Shown here piece after piece: positions 1-8,037 of a DNA stretch of 64,000 bases. Numbering within the stretch: the first letter of the stretch is position 1; every line of letters begins with the position of its first letter. Origin of the DNA: JAJEFO01 sp022819605 (GTDB lineage Bacteria > Pseudomonadota > Alphaproteobacteria > Rhodobacterales > Rhodobacteraceae); assembly GCA_965221545.1 (NCBI GenBank), contig OZ244901.1, positions 4,526,001 to 4,590,000 on the forward strand. The letters are read 5' to 3'. The translations under genes were made by a program, and so were the position numbers. The notes below the pieces were generated by a model. The model saw only the letters and a program-made list of their open reading frames with translations, did not search any database and had not been told where the DNA came from.

Positions 1-364
1 GTCCGATCTTGCCCGCGCGGCACAAGGCATGCAGACGCGATTCGATGCGCGGTTTCCATCCCTTGCCGGCATGTCATTCGAGCATGTCTGGGCCGGGCAT
101 GCATGCCTGAGCCGCAACGGTGTCGCGGTCATGCGCGAAATTGACGATGGTGTCTTCTCGGCCTGCGTTCAGAACGGCCTCGGCGCGGCGCGAGGCACCC
201 TTACCGGCATGGGTGCCGCCGAGCTGGCCTGCGGTGAAGAGAGCGCGATCACCAGGCGCTTCACGGCGGAAGACGAGCCTGCACGGCTGCCTCCCCAGCC
301 CGTCCGCGAGATCGGCATGAACGCCGTGCTGCGCTGGCGGGAATGGATGGCCCGCAAAGCCTGA
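1..364 (+). CDS. FAD-dependent amine/amino-acid oxidoreductase, C-terminal fragment (cut by window edge)
   Basis: The reading frame is open from base 2 of the window to a TGA at 362-364, so the gene begins upstream and only about 120 C-terminal residues are present. The visible part has the usual end of DAO-family flavoenzymes: a WAGHAC stretch, then NGLGAARGTLTG followed by AAELACG, which in this family is the glycine-rich segment that closes the FAD site. Such enzymes oxidise amines or N-methylated amino acids at the carbon next to nitrogen. The gene converges tail to tail with mttB with no gap, so the two lie next to each other but are transcribed toward each other. The substrate cannot be told from this fragment. 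The family call is good; the exact activity is unknown. Confidence 0.7.
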   Translation, partial: SDLARAAQGMQTRFDARFPSLAGMSFEHVWAGHACLSRNGVAVMREIDDGVFSACVQNGLGAARGTLTGMGAAELACGEESAITRRFTAEDEPARLPPQPVREIGMNAVLRWREWMARKA

Positions 365-1918
365 TCAACAGGTCTGATTCAGCTCTTCCTCCGCAGGTAT
401 CTCGCGTTCGCGTCGTTCGATGTAGTCGCGAAGCGCTTCGTCCGCCCCAGGATCCAGCACTGGCTCCTCGTAGTCGGACAGGAGCTTTTTGGCGTACTTG
501 AGCGCCCGCTCGGTCGTGCCGAGGGAGCCCTCCGCAATCCATTGCTCCACGGAATTGTTGTCGAACAGCTCGGGAAGGAAGAACGCCGTCTGGAAGTTCT
601 CCTGCGTATGCGGATGGCCCAGGTAATGCCCTCCCGGGCCGATGTCGGACACGGCCGATACGGCTTGGTCAAAGTCGTCCCACTTGGGGCCCTCGGCCAT
701 CCGATGCGCCATCGCGCACTGTTCGGCGTCGACGACGAACTTCGCGACCGAGCAATGCATGCCCGCCTCATTCCAGCCCGCTGAGTGCCAGATGTAATGC
801 GCGCCAGCGTGGATCACCGCCGCCAGCGTAGCGACGCTTTCATAGCCGGCTTGCGCATCAAAGACCTTTGCGCCGCCCAGCGTGTTCGAGCTCCGCCAGG
901 GAACGCCGTAGTGCCGCGCCATCTGCCCGATCATGAAGTTCATCAGGCTGATTTCGGGAGTTCCGGCCATGGGAGCGCCGGACTTCATGCTGACCGTCGA
1001 AAGATAGTGGCCGTAGATCGCCGGCGCGCCTTTCCGGACGACTTGCGTATAGGCGAGCGCGGACAGCGCTTCAGCGTTCAGTTGCGCGACCGCTGCCGGC
1101 ACGCTGGCGGGCGTGTTGGCCCCGCCTAGCACGAAGGGAGAGCAGAGCACCGGCTGGTTGCGCCGCACAAACGCGCGCATCGCACCCAGCATGGTCTCGT
1201 CCCAGACCAGGGGAGAGTTGCCGTTGCAGTTGCCTGTGCAGACCGGATGCGTTTCCATGAAATCCTCGCCAAAGAGGATCGCGCACATCTCCATCACGTC
1301 TTCGGCGTTCTTGGGGCTGGTCGTCATTCCCATGAACGTCTTGTCCGAATGCTTCATCGACGAATAGGTGATGCGCAGATGCCGATGGCTGACCGGATGA
1401 TCCATCGGCTCGACGATGTGATGCGACGTTGAGTGCATGGCCGGCAGCATGTGGCTGAGCTTGTGGAACATCGCGAGGTCTTCGAGCGTCGGGCTCCTCC
1501 GCTTGTCGTCGAGGTCTCGCAGGTAGGGTGCGCCCGCCATCGGGACGAAGACCGAGCTGCGGCCGCCCAGCCCGACATTCTTGCCGGGATCGCGCGCGTG
1601 ATAAGTGAACTCGGACGGAATCGTGGCGATCAGTTCGTGCACGAGGCCGCGATCGAGATACACCATCTCGCCCTCGACCTTGGCTCCGGCCCGCTTCCAA
1701 TCGCTCAGTGCGACGGGGTCTCGAAACAATACGCCCACGTCTTCGAGGATATGCTTCGATGCGGCATCGATACGCTCGACACCCGATTCGTCCATGACCT
1801 CGCAGAGCGGCAGGGCGCCTGCCAGCGCCGGCAGCATGTCGAAGCTCGGTGCCGTCCTGAGAGCGCGGCGTGCGGCACGTCCTCCGGCTCGGGCGCGTGG
1901 GGCTTCGTCGGCAGCCAT
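365..1918 (-). CDS. MttB-family (trimethylamine methyltransferase-like) corrinoid-dependent methyltransferase, non-pyrrolysine type
   Basis: The 517-residue protein reads throughout as an MttB superfamily TIM-barrel methyltransferase, with blocks such as ETHPVCTGNCNGNSPLVWD and the C-terminal GPGGHYLGHPHTQENF. Family members move a methyl group from a methylated amine or betaine to a corrinoid protein. No in-frame amber codon interrupts it, so it belongs to the non-pyrrolysine branch, whose studied members demethylate glycine betaine or related compounds. The frame stays open further upstream, but I chose the ATG at 1916-1918 because an AGGAAGGA ribosome-binding site precedes it and longer versions would run into tdh. 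It lies 103 bp downstream of tdh on the same strand, so co-transcription with kbl-tdh is likely. No corrinoid protein gene is adjacent. The substrate is unknown. Confidence 0.85.
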   Translation of the reverse strand: MAADEAPRARAGGRAARRALRTAPSFDMLPALAGALPLCEVMDESGVERIDAASKHILEDVGVLFRDPVALSDWKRAGAKVEGEMVYLDRGLVHELIATIPSEFTYHARDPGKNVGLGGRSSVFVPMAGAPYLRDLDDKRRSPTLEDLAMFHKLSHMLPAMHSTSHHIVEPMDHPVSHRHLRITYSSMKHSDKTFMGMTTSPKNAEDVMEMCAILFGEDFMETHPVCTGNCNGNSPLVWDETMLGAMRAFVRRNQPVLCSPFVLGGANTPASVPAAVAQLNAEALSALAYTQVVRKGAPAIYGHYLSTVSMKSGAPMAGTPEISLMNFMIGQMARHYGVPWRSSNTLGGAKVFDAQAGYESVATLAAVIHAGAHYIWHSAGWNEAGMHCSVAKFVVDAEQCAMAHRMAEGPKWDDFDQAVSAVSDIGPGGHYLGHPHTQENFQTAFFLPELFDNNSVEQWIAEGSLGTTERALKYAKKLLSDYEEPVLDPGADEALRDYIERREREIPAEEELNQTC

Positions 1919-2021
1919 GGCATTTCCTTCCTGAGTTTCCTGCCCGGCGCAATGCGCCGTTCGGGCGGCCATGCAAGGATCGGCAAATTTCCGGTCGCGC
2001 GACATCGCGACCTGCGGCATT

Positions 2022-3059
2022 TCAATCCCAGTCCATGACGACCTTTCCCGCTTCACCCGACAGCATTGCGGCAAAGCCCCCGCCGAAATCGTCGACATGA
2101 ATGCGGTGCGTAATGAGGCCAGATACATCAAGACCTGACTGCACCAAGGCGATCATCTTGTACCAGGTCTCATACATCTCGCGGCCATAGATCCCCTTCA
2201 CGTTGAGCATCTTGAAGATGATCTGGTTCCAGTCGACCGCGAATTCCGTGGGGGCAATTCCCAGGAGCGCAATCTTTCCGCCGTTGTTCATCTTGTCGAT
2301 CATGTCGCGCATGGCAGGAGCGGCGCCGGACATTTCCAGGCCGACGTCGAACCCTTCCGTCATGCCGATCCTGGCCATGACATCGTTCAGGTCTTCGGTG
2401 TCTGCGTCCACGACATGCTCGACGCCCATCCTGCGAGCCAGGTCGCGGCGATAGGCGTTGATGTCGGTTATCACCACCTTTCGGGCGCCTACCTTCTGCG
2501 CAACCAGGGCCCCCATGATGCCTATGGGGCCGGCCCCGGCAACGAGCACGTCCTCGCCCACCAGATCGAAGCTCAGCGCGGTATGGACAGCGTTGCCGAG
2601 AGGATCGAGAATCGCCGCAATCTCGTCCGGGACAGCGTCCGGGAGCGGCACCACGTTGCTCTCGGGCAGGCAAATGTACTCGGCAAAGCTCCCCGGCCGA
2701 TGGACGCCGACGCCTATGGTGTTCCGGCAGAGATGGCCGCGCCCGGCGCGACAGTTCCTACATGTGCCGCAAACCACGTGACCCTCGCCGACGACGCGCT
2801 GCCCGATCCGGTACTTGGTCGCAGCATCGCCGCACTCGACGATCTTGCCGCAGAATTCATGCCCGACGACCATGGGAATGGGCACCGTGCGCGCGGACCA
2901 CTCATCCCATTTCCAGATATGAACGTCCGTCCCGCAGATGGCCGACTTCCCGACCTTGATCAGCACCTCGTCTGTGTCCGGCTCGGGCACCGGAACCCGC
3001 TGCATCCACAGACCTTCCTCGGGCCGGGCCTTCACGAGTGCCTTCATGTCGCTGCTCAT
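2022..3059 (-). CDS. tdh: L-threonine 3-dehydrogenase
   Basis: This 345-residue medium-chain zinc dehydrogenase oxidises L-threonine to 2-amino-3-ketobutyrate with NAD, the first step of threonine breakdown to glycine. Visible features are the catalytic-zinc residues Cys42 and the GHE of residues 66-68, four structural-zinc cysteines at about 97, 100, 103 and 111, and a Rossmann glycine motif, GAGPIGIMG. The length matches the family (about 341-345). The ATG overlaps the kbl stop as ATGA, so the two genes are translationally coupled, and Kbl uses the unstable product of Tdh directly. The pairing with kbl separates it from sorbitol or other alcohol dehydrogenases of the same superfamily. Confidence 0.95.
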   Translation of the reverse strand: MSSDMKALVKARPEEGLWMQRVPVPEPDTDEVLIKVGKSAICGTDVHIWKWDEWSARTVPIPMVVGHEFCGKIVECGDAATKYRIGQRVVGEGHVVCGTCRNCRAGRGHLCRNTIGVGVHRPGSFAEYICLPESNVVPLPDAVPDEIAAILDPLGNAVHTALSFDLVGEDVLVAGAGPIGIMGALVAQKVGARKVVITDINAYRRDLARRMGVEHVVDADTEDLNDVMARIGMTEGFDVGLEMSGAAPAMRDMIDKMNNGGKIALLGIAPTEFAVDWNQIIFKMLNVKGIYGREMYETWYKMIALVQSGLDVSGLITHRIHVDDFGGGFAAMLSGEAGKVVMDWD

Positions 3060-4243
3060 GCCAAGACTCCCATGTCATGACCGACCTCGATGAACGCATC
3101 AATTGCGCGGTCGAGTTCGTCGCGGCCATGTGCCGCCGACATCTGGGTGCGAATCCGGTCCTGGCCCAGGGGCACGACGGGAAAGCTGAACGGGGCGACG
3201 TAGACGCCCTTCCGGCCGAGCCGCGCAGCCATGTCCTGAGCAAGCACCGGGTCGCGAAGCATGACGGGAATGATCGGGTGCTCGCCCGGCAGGAGGTCGA
3301 ACCCGGCCTGGCTCATGCGCGCCCGGAAACGGGCCGTGTTCTCCATGAGCCTGTCTCGCCTTGCGGAGGAGGCTTCCAGCATGTCAAGCACCTTGATCGA
3401 CGTCGCCGCAATGACAGGCGCTAGGGTGTTCGAGAAAAGGTAGGGCCTGGACCGCTGTCTAAGCCAGTCGACGATCTCGCGACTGGCCGAGACATAGCCA
3501 CCCGATGCACCGCCGAGCGCCTTGCCGAGCGTTCCGGTCACGACGGCGACCCTCCCCGTCACGCCGCAATGCTCGATGCTGCCCCGTCCGGTCGGACCCA
3601 AGAAGCCGACCGCGTGGCTGTCATCGACCATGACCATGGCGTCATGCCGTTCGGCGAGGTCGCAGATTGCGGAAAGGGGTGCGACATGTCCGTCCATCGA
3701 GAACACGCCGTCTGTCGCGATGAGCCTGAACCGCGCGTCGGCAGCAGCCCGAAGCTGCGCCTCGAGATCGGCCATGTCGGAATTCGCGTAGCGAAGCCGC
3801 CTCGCCTTGCAGAGCCGTATGCCGTCGATGATCGACGCATGATTGAGCGCGTCCGAAATCACTGCATCCTCGGGTCCGAGGATGGTCTCGAACAGGCCCG
3901 TGTTCGCGTCGAAGCAACTGGAGTACAGGATCGTTTCCTCGAACCCCACGAATGCCGAGAGCCTTGCCTCGAGCTCCTTGTGCACGTCCTGCGTGCCACA
4001 GATGAAGCGAACGGACGACATGCCGTAACCGTGGCGTTCAAGAGCTTCTTGCCCGGCCGCAACAAGCTCGGCATTGCCGGAAAGACCGAGGTAGTTGTTC
4101 GCGCAAAGGTTGATGACATCCTGGCCGGTCGAAAGCTCCACGGTTCCGGCCTGCCGACCGGTGATGACCCGCTCGGACTTGTAGAGACCGGCGGATTTCA
4201 GCCCGTCCAGCTCGGCTTGAAGATGCATGGCAAGTGAGGTCAT
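3056..4243 (-). CDS. kbl: 2-amino-3-ketobutyrate CoA ligase (glycine C-acetyltransferase)
   Basis: This PLP enzyme of the alpha-oxoamine synthase family cleaves 2-amino-3-ketobutyrate with CoA to glycine and acetyl-CoA. Starting at the ATG at 4241-4243, which has a GGAG-type site in front, the protein is 395 residues, close to the 398 of E. coli Kbl. The PLP-binding lysine is Lys241 in GTLGKALGGASGG, and the VDDSHAVGF aspartate-histidine block is present. Further upstream in-frame codons would add about 34 residues without family similarity. It is the first gene of kbl-tdh, with mttB behind; together Kbl and Tdh turn threonine into glycine plus acetyl-CoA. Confidence 0.95.
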   Translation of the reverse strand: MTSLAMHLQAELDGLKSAGLYKSERVITGRQAGTVELSTGQDVINLCANNYLGLSGNAELVAAGQEALERHGYGMSSVRFICGTQDVHKELEARLSAFVGFEETILYSSCFDANTGLFETILGPEDAVISDALNHASIIDGIRLCKARRLRYANSDMADLEAQLRAAADARFRLIATDGVFSMDGHVAPLSAICDLAERHDAMVMVDDSHAVGFLGPTGRGSIEHCGVTGRVAVVTGTLGKALGGASGGYVSASREIVDWLRQRSRPYLFSNTLAPVIAATSIKVLDMLEASSARRDRLMENTARFRARMSQAGFDLLPGEHPIIPVMLRDPVLAQDMAARLGRKGVYVAPFSFPVVPLGQDRIRTQMSAAHGRDELDRAIDAFIEVGHDMGVLA

Positions 4244-4445
4244 CCCGCGCTCCGAAAGTGGCCGCCTGATCCAAGCAATAGGCTCAACGCTGAACACGCG
4301 ACAGCCCAAAATGCGACCGGGCCGGCCCGAATTGCGCCCTCGCATTCACAACCCGATCCGGCACCCGCGGGGATCAAACATGCCGACATTCGTGGCGCTT
4401 GACGACATCTCGCGCGGCGTACCTGTTTATGCGCGCACCGGTTGC

Positions 4446-4454
4446 TGCTATAGT
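4446..4454 (+). promoter_or_regulatory. Extended -10 promoter element upstream of the metallo-hydrolase gene
   Basis: TGCTATAGT matches an extended -10 element (TGnTATAAT with one mismatch), about 64 bp before the ATG at 4518. No good -35 lies at 17 bp, which extended -10 promoters tolerate. The kbl-hydrolase intergenic region is 274 bp and must also hold the kbl promoter, for which I see no clear candidate. Confidence 0.4.
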
Positions 4455-4517
4455 TCCAGCCAGCATTCGCAGGGCGCCGCGAGAACGTGTCGATGGCGCA
4501 ATGACTTCGGGGGTTCC

Positions 4518-5396
4518 ATGGACAAATTCAACCTAGACGCGCGCCCGGATGTGTCAGGCCACTTCGACGAGGCCTCGAACACGATCAGCTACATCGTCAA
4601 GGATCCCGGCAGCAATCATTGCGCCATATTCGACAGCGTCATGGACATAGACTACGCCGCCGGACGCATCACTCACGAACATGCCGATGCGTTGATCAAT
4701 GAAGTGACGGAACGCGGCCTTGTGCTGGACTGGATCATCGAGACGCACGTCCATGCGGACCACCTTTCCGCCGCCCCCTACATTCAGGACAAGATCGGCG
4801 GGAAAATCGGTATCGGCTCAAAGATTCTCGTAGTGCAGGAGACATTCGGCAAGGTCTTCAACGAGGGAACGGAGTTCCAGCGGGACGGAAGCCAGTTCGA
4901 CCGACTCTTCGAGGACGGCGACACTTACATGGTCGGGAACATGGAGGCCCTGACCCTGAGCACGCCCGGACACACGCCGGCCTGCGTGACGCACGTCATT
5001 GGAGACGCCGCCTTTGTGGGCGACACGCTGTTCATGCCAGACAGCGGCTCGGCGCGGGCGGACTTTCCCGGCGGAGACGCAGGCGAGCTCTATGACAGCA
5101 TCATGCGAATCCTGTCGTTGCCGGACAAGATGCGACTGTTCATGTGCCACGACTACGGACAAAACGGACGCGACATTCGCTGGGAAACGACCGTGAAGGA
5201 CGAACGGGAGCACAACATTCATGTCGGGGGCGGGACGACACGGGAGGATTTCATCAGGATGCGGACCGAGCGGGATGCGACCCTGGCCATGCCTCAACTG
5301 ATTATCCCGTCACTGCAGGTCAACATGCGGGCGGGAGAGGTCCCGACAGACACGGACGGAAAGCCGATGCTGAAGGTGCCGGTCAACGGCCTGTAG
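4518..5396 (+). CDS. Metallo-beta-lactamase-fold hydrolase, persulfide dioxygenase (ETHE1/Blh) type
   Basis: The 292-residue protein carries the MBL-fold metal signature HVHADH (His77, His79, Asp81, His82), His152 in STPGHTP and Asp169 in VGDTLFMPDSG. The GDTLF...SGSARADFPGGD block and C-terminal MCHDYGQNGRD are typical of the persulfide dioxygenase/Blh group rather than of glyoxalase II or true beta-lactamases. That group oxidises glutathione persulfide to sulfite in sulfide detoxification and uses one non-haem iron. The frame is open to 4227, but the ATG at 4518 gives the family length and avoids overlapping the divergent kbl. No bigR-type repressor, rhodanese or sulfide:quinone oxidoreductase is adjacent, so the pathway is inferred from family only. 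Confidence 0.82.
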   Translation: MDKFNLDARPDVSGHFDEASNTISYIVKDPGSNHCAIFDSVMDIDYAAGRITHEHADALINEVTERGLVLDWIIETHVHADHLSAAPYIQDKIGGKIGIGSKILVVQETFGKVFNEGTEFQRDGSQFDRLFEDGDTYMVGNMEALTLSTPGHTPACVTHVIGDAAFVGDTLFMPDSGSARADFPGGDAGELYDSIMRILSLPDKMRLFMCHDYGQNGRDIRWETTVKDEREHNIHVGGGTTREDFIRMRTERDATLAMPQLIIPSLQVNMRAGEVPTDTDGKPMLKVPVNGL

Positions 5397-5428
5397 ATTC
5401 AGCGGCCGCGCTCGAGCGACACTCCCAT

Positions 5429-6046
5429 TCAAAAAAGAACGGCGTCCGCCGGAAGTCGCGCGGCGGCCACGCGCCGGGCGTTGGGAATGTCATTGCCGAG
5501 CGCCCAAGCGCGTGCTTCCTCCAATGCCATGCCATGATCCAGCCAGCGATGAACCAGTCGTTCCTCGAGAACATCGTGCGGCGCGTCAAGGTACAGGGAC
5601 ATGTCCCAGTACCGCGCCAGGTCGCGCCAGCCCGGCTCATCCAGAAGCAAGTAGTTGCCTTCGACGAACACCCATCGATGTTCCGCCCGAACGACTGCGC
5701 TTGCAGCGAACACCTTGTCCTGGACCCTGTCAAAGACGGGTATTGCCACCTCGTCTTCGCGGGCCAGTTGCCCAAGCAGATCTGAGAACCCGGCAAGATC
5801 GAAAGTTTCCGGCGCACCTTTTCGGTCCCGCAGGCCGCGCGCCGCCAGGATGTCGTTGTCGAAATGAAACCCGTCCATGGGCACAAGCGCCGCCGCCGGT
5901 CCCAGTTCCTGCACCAAGGCGGCCGCCAGAGTGGACTTGCCCGCACCAGGAGGCCCGGCAATAGCGATGAGGCAGCGACGCCCTTCGGGCAGAGCGCGCA
6001 TTCGGTCGGCAACAGCCTGAATCCGGGCCTTGAGGGCTGTCTTCAC
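5429..6046 (-). CDS. P-loop kinase of the uridine kinase/pantothenate kinase-like family, sugar-operon (FrcK-like)
   Basis: The 205-residue protein has a Walker A motif GPPGAGKST at residues 31-39, a MDGFHFDN segment and FVEGNYLLLDEPGW, the pattern of phosphoribulokinase/uridine kinase-like P-loop kinases. Relatives are the last genes of frcBCA-type fructose uptake operons in alphaproteobacteria. The start is GTG at 6044-6046, overlapping the preceding stop as GTGA; the frame stays open upstream but without similarity. The gene itself looks intact. The genes normally in front of it appear to be missing (see the frcB relic). Expression would now depend on a damaged operon. The kinase substrate is not established. 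Confidence 0.75.
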   Translation of the reverse strand: MKTALKARIQAVADRMRALPEGRRCLIAIAGPPGAGKSTLAAALVQELGPAAALVPMDGFHFDNDILAARGLRDRKGAPETFDLAGFSDLLGQLAREDEVAIPVFDRVQDKVFAASAVVRAEHRWVFVEGNYLLLDEPGWRDLARYWDMSLYLDAPHDVLEERLVHRWLDHGMALEEARAWALGNDIPNARRVAAARLPADAVLF

Positions 6047-6596
6047 GCGACCTCGGCTCCCGGAGCTTCCTTGGCTCCCGTCATGAAAGCCACGCCGACC
6101 GTCGGCTGGCTGATGGCAATGTCCAGCATTGCGATCCTGGCATTGGCTGCATCCGCTCCGAGCGTGGCGGCCGCCCAATTGCCGATGAGTTCGCCGGCCA
6201 GGAAATTGTCGGTAGCGAAGGTGGCGTCAGCCGCATCGATCGGATCAAGCGGCGTGTCGAGAGCAATCACCGCGAGCCCGGCGTCGCGCGCCTGCTTGAC
6301 CGCAGGCACGATCGACGCCGTGTCGGATGCGGTCAGGAGTATGCCCTTTGCGCCGTCGGCTATGCAGGTCTTGATGGCCTGGACCTGGGTTTCGTTGTCG
6401 CCGTCGATTGTCCCGGCAAAGGCTTTCAGGGTCATGCCCAGTTCTTCCGCCTTGGCCGTCGCACCTTCCTTCATCTTGACGAAGAAGGGGTTGGTGTCAG
6501 TCTTGGTGATCAGGCAGACGGTCGTGCTTGCCATGGCGCTTCCCGCCATGGCCGTCACGGCGATCGCCGATGCACCGTGAGATGTGTGAGTTTCAA
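6043..6596 (-). pseudogene. Relic of a fructose-type ABC transporter binding protein (frcB-like), frameshifted and internally deleted
   Basis: The readable part starts CLITKTDTNPFFVKMKEG, the N-terminus of mature FrcB-type sugar-binding proteins, and runs to about DIAISQPTVG, roughly half of a normal protein of about 340 residues. It then switches near base 6093 to VAFMTGAKEAPGAEVA and stops. That tail resembles, from memory, the C-terminus of the partner ATPase (FrcA), which implies an in-frame deletion of the rest of frcB, the permease gene and most of frcA. A second lesion is at the start: a GGGAGGA site lies 7 nt before TTG at 6594-6596, but that frame runs MKLTHLTV and then goes out of phase. 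One extra G after GTG would restore a normal signal peptide joined to ASAIAVTAMAGSAMAS. The product should be non-functional. Confidence 0.72.
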
Positions 6597-6684
6597 GATC
6601 GGTTCCTCCCTTGAACAAGTGATCGAGGCCGCGCGGAAACGCGGCACGCCGGAAGGAATCACATGATTCGTTCTGCCTGTCAAT

Positions 6685-6707
6685 AAATAAATCACAGTGA
6701 TTTATTT
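6685..6707. promoter_or_regulatory. 23-bp perfect palindromic operator between the sugar-operon relic and the ROK regulator
   Basis: AAATAAATCAC and its exact reverse complement GTGATTTATTT flank one A, an 11+1+11 palindrome in a divergent intergenic region. The AT-rich arms resemble the TTATTT/AAATAA-type operators of ROK repressors such as NagC and Mlc. A TTGACA (minus strand, 6678-6683) sits at its edge and could be the -35 of the relic operon, though no good -10 follows. The most likely ligand is the ROK protein encoded at 6762-7985. Confidence 0.7.
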
Positions 6708-6761
6708 TCCTTTATTGACTCGGCCCCGCCACTCACCCACGCTGAGTCCGGGAGGTGCAGC

Positions 6762-7985
6762 TTGGAACACGCGACCACAGGCAAGTCCGCCACGGGCGTG
6801 GATGTTTCCGGTCTTCTCGGAACGAACCAGAGCGACATGCGGGACAGGAATGAAAGGCTGGTTCTTTCGCTCCTGCGCCGACGCGGCTCCCTCGCGAGAG
6901 CAGAAATCGCGCGCGTTACCGGCCTTTCCGCCCAGACCGTGTCCGTGATCACGCGCAATCTCGAAACCGAAGGATTGCTGCTCCGCGAACAACCTGTGCG
7001 GGGAAAGGTTGGCCAGCCTTCGGTGCCGATGGCGCTGAATCCGGACGGAGTGCTCTTCTTCGGCCTTAAGGTCGGGCGGCGCAGCATCGACCTCGTGCTT
7101 GTGGACTTTCTCGGCCACATCCTTTCTCGCGAGCACGTCACCTACCGCTTTCCCGCTCCGGACGGCACGCTTAATTTCGTCAAGAAGGCCGCCGAGCGAC
7201 TCTCCGGCCAGCTTGATGCCGAGCAGAGGGCGCGCATCGCCGGCCTCGGCATCGCGATGCCGTTCTTCATATGGGAATGGGGCGCGATTCTCGGCACGTC
7301 TGCCGAAGACATGGAAGCGTGGCGCGACTTCGACCTGCGAGCCGAAGTCGCTGCACTGTTCGACTTTCCGGTCATCCTGCAGAACGACGCCACATGTGCC
7401 TGCGGCGCAGAACTGGTCTTCGGTGCGCAGGATGCGCCGCACGATTTCCTGTATTTCTACATGGGTTACTTCGTCGGAGGCGGTGTCGTCCTGAACGGCC
7501 GGCTGTTCACCGGGTCGACAGGCAACGCGGGCGCACTTGGACCAATGCCGGTTCCAGACCCGAACGGAGGAACGCGCCAACTCATTGACGTCGCCTCACT
7601 TGCCGGCCTGGAACGGATGGTGGTCGATGCAGGAGGCGAGGCGAAAGCGCTATGGGAGAGCGCGACGGACTGGCGCGTGCCGTCCGACCTGATCGATGCA
7701 TGGACAGGAACAGCTGCGCCTGCAATCGCGCACGCGATAGTTGCGTCCGTTTCCGTCATGGACATCGAGCACGTGCTGATCGACGGCTGGCTGCCTGAGC
7801 GGGTCCGGGAAGATCTGGTTGCCGGCGTTCAGGCCGAACTGGACCGCATGAACCTTTCAGGACTGCCGCGCCCAACGGTCATGTCCGGAACGGTCGGGGC
7901 TGATGCAAGGACTCTCGGCGCGGCGAGTCTGCCGCTGTCACAAAGATACCTCGTGGACACGGGACCGATGAATGTGCCGGGTTGA
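6762..7985 (+). CDS. ROK-family transcriptional regulator
   Basis: The 407-residue protein has an N-terminal winged helix-turn-helix (about residues 30-90, LARAEIARVTGLSAQTVSVI) followed by a sugar-kinase-like ROK domain with QNDATCACGAELVFGA and GGGVVLNGRLFTGSTGNAGALG. This is the NagC/XylR layout: a repressor that senses a sugar or sugar phosphate. The start is TTG at 6762, supported by GGGAGGT six bases upstream. The classic ROK zinc-cysteine cluster is not evident. It is divergent from the frc-like relic with a 23-bp palindrome between them, so it probably controlled that operon and possibly itself. Its main target now appears destroyed. Confidence 0.88.
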   Translation: MEHATTGKSATGVDVSGLLGTNQSDMRDRNERLVLSLLRRRGSLARAEIARVTGLSAQTVSVITRNLETEGLLLREQPVRGKVGQPSVPMALNPDGVLFFGLKVGRRSIDLVLVDFLGHILSREHVTYRFPAPDGTLNFVKKAAERLSGQLDAEQRARIAGLGIAMPFFIWEWGAILGTSAEDMEAWRDFDLRAEVAALFDFPVILQNDATCACGAELVFGAQDAPHDFLYFYMGYFVGGGVVLNGRLFTGSTGNAGALGPMPVPDPNGGTRQLIDVASLAGLERMVVDAGGEAKALWESATDWRVPSDLIDAWTGTAAPAIAHAIVASVSVMDIEHVLIDGWLPERVREDLVAGVQAELDRMNLSGLPRPTVMSGTVGADARTLGAASLPLSQRYLVDTGPMNVPG

Positions 7986-8037
7986 TGCGCGTGCGCGTCG
8001 GGTGCATCAAGGCACGGAACTGCAACTGGAGGCGCCC

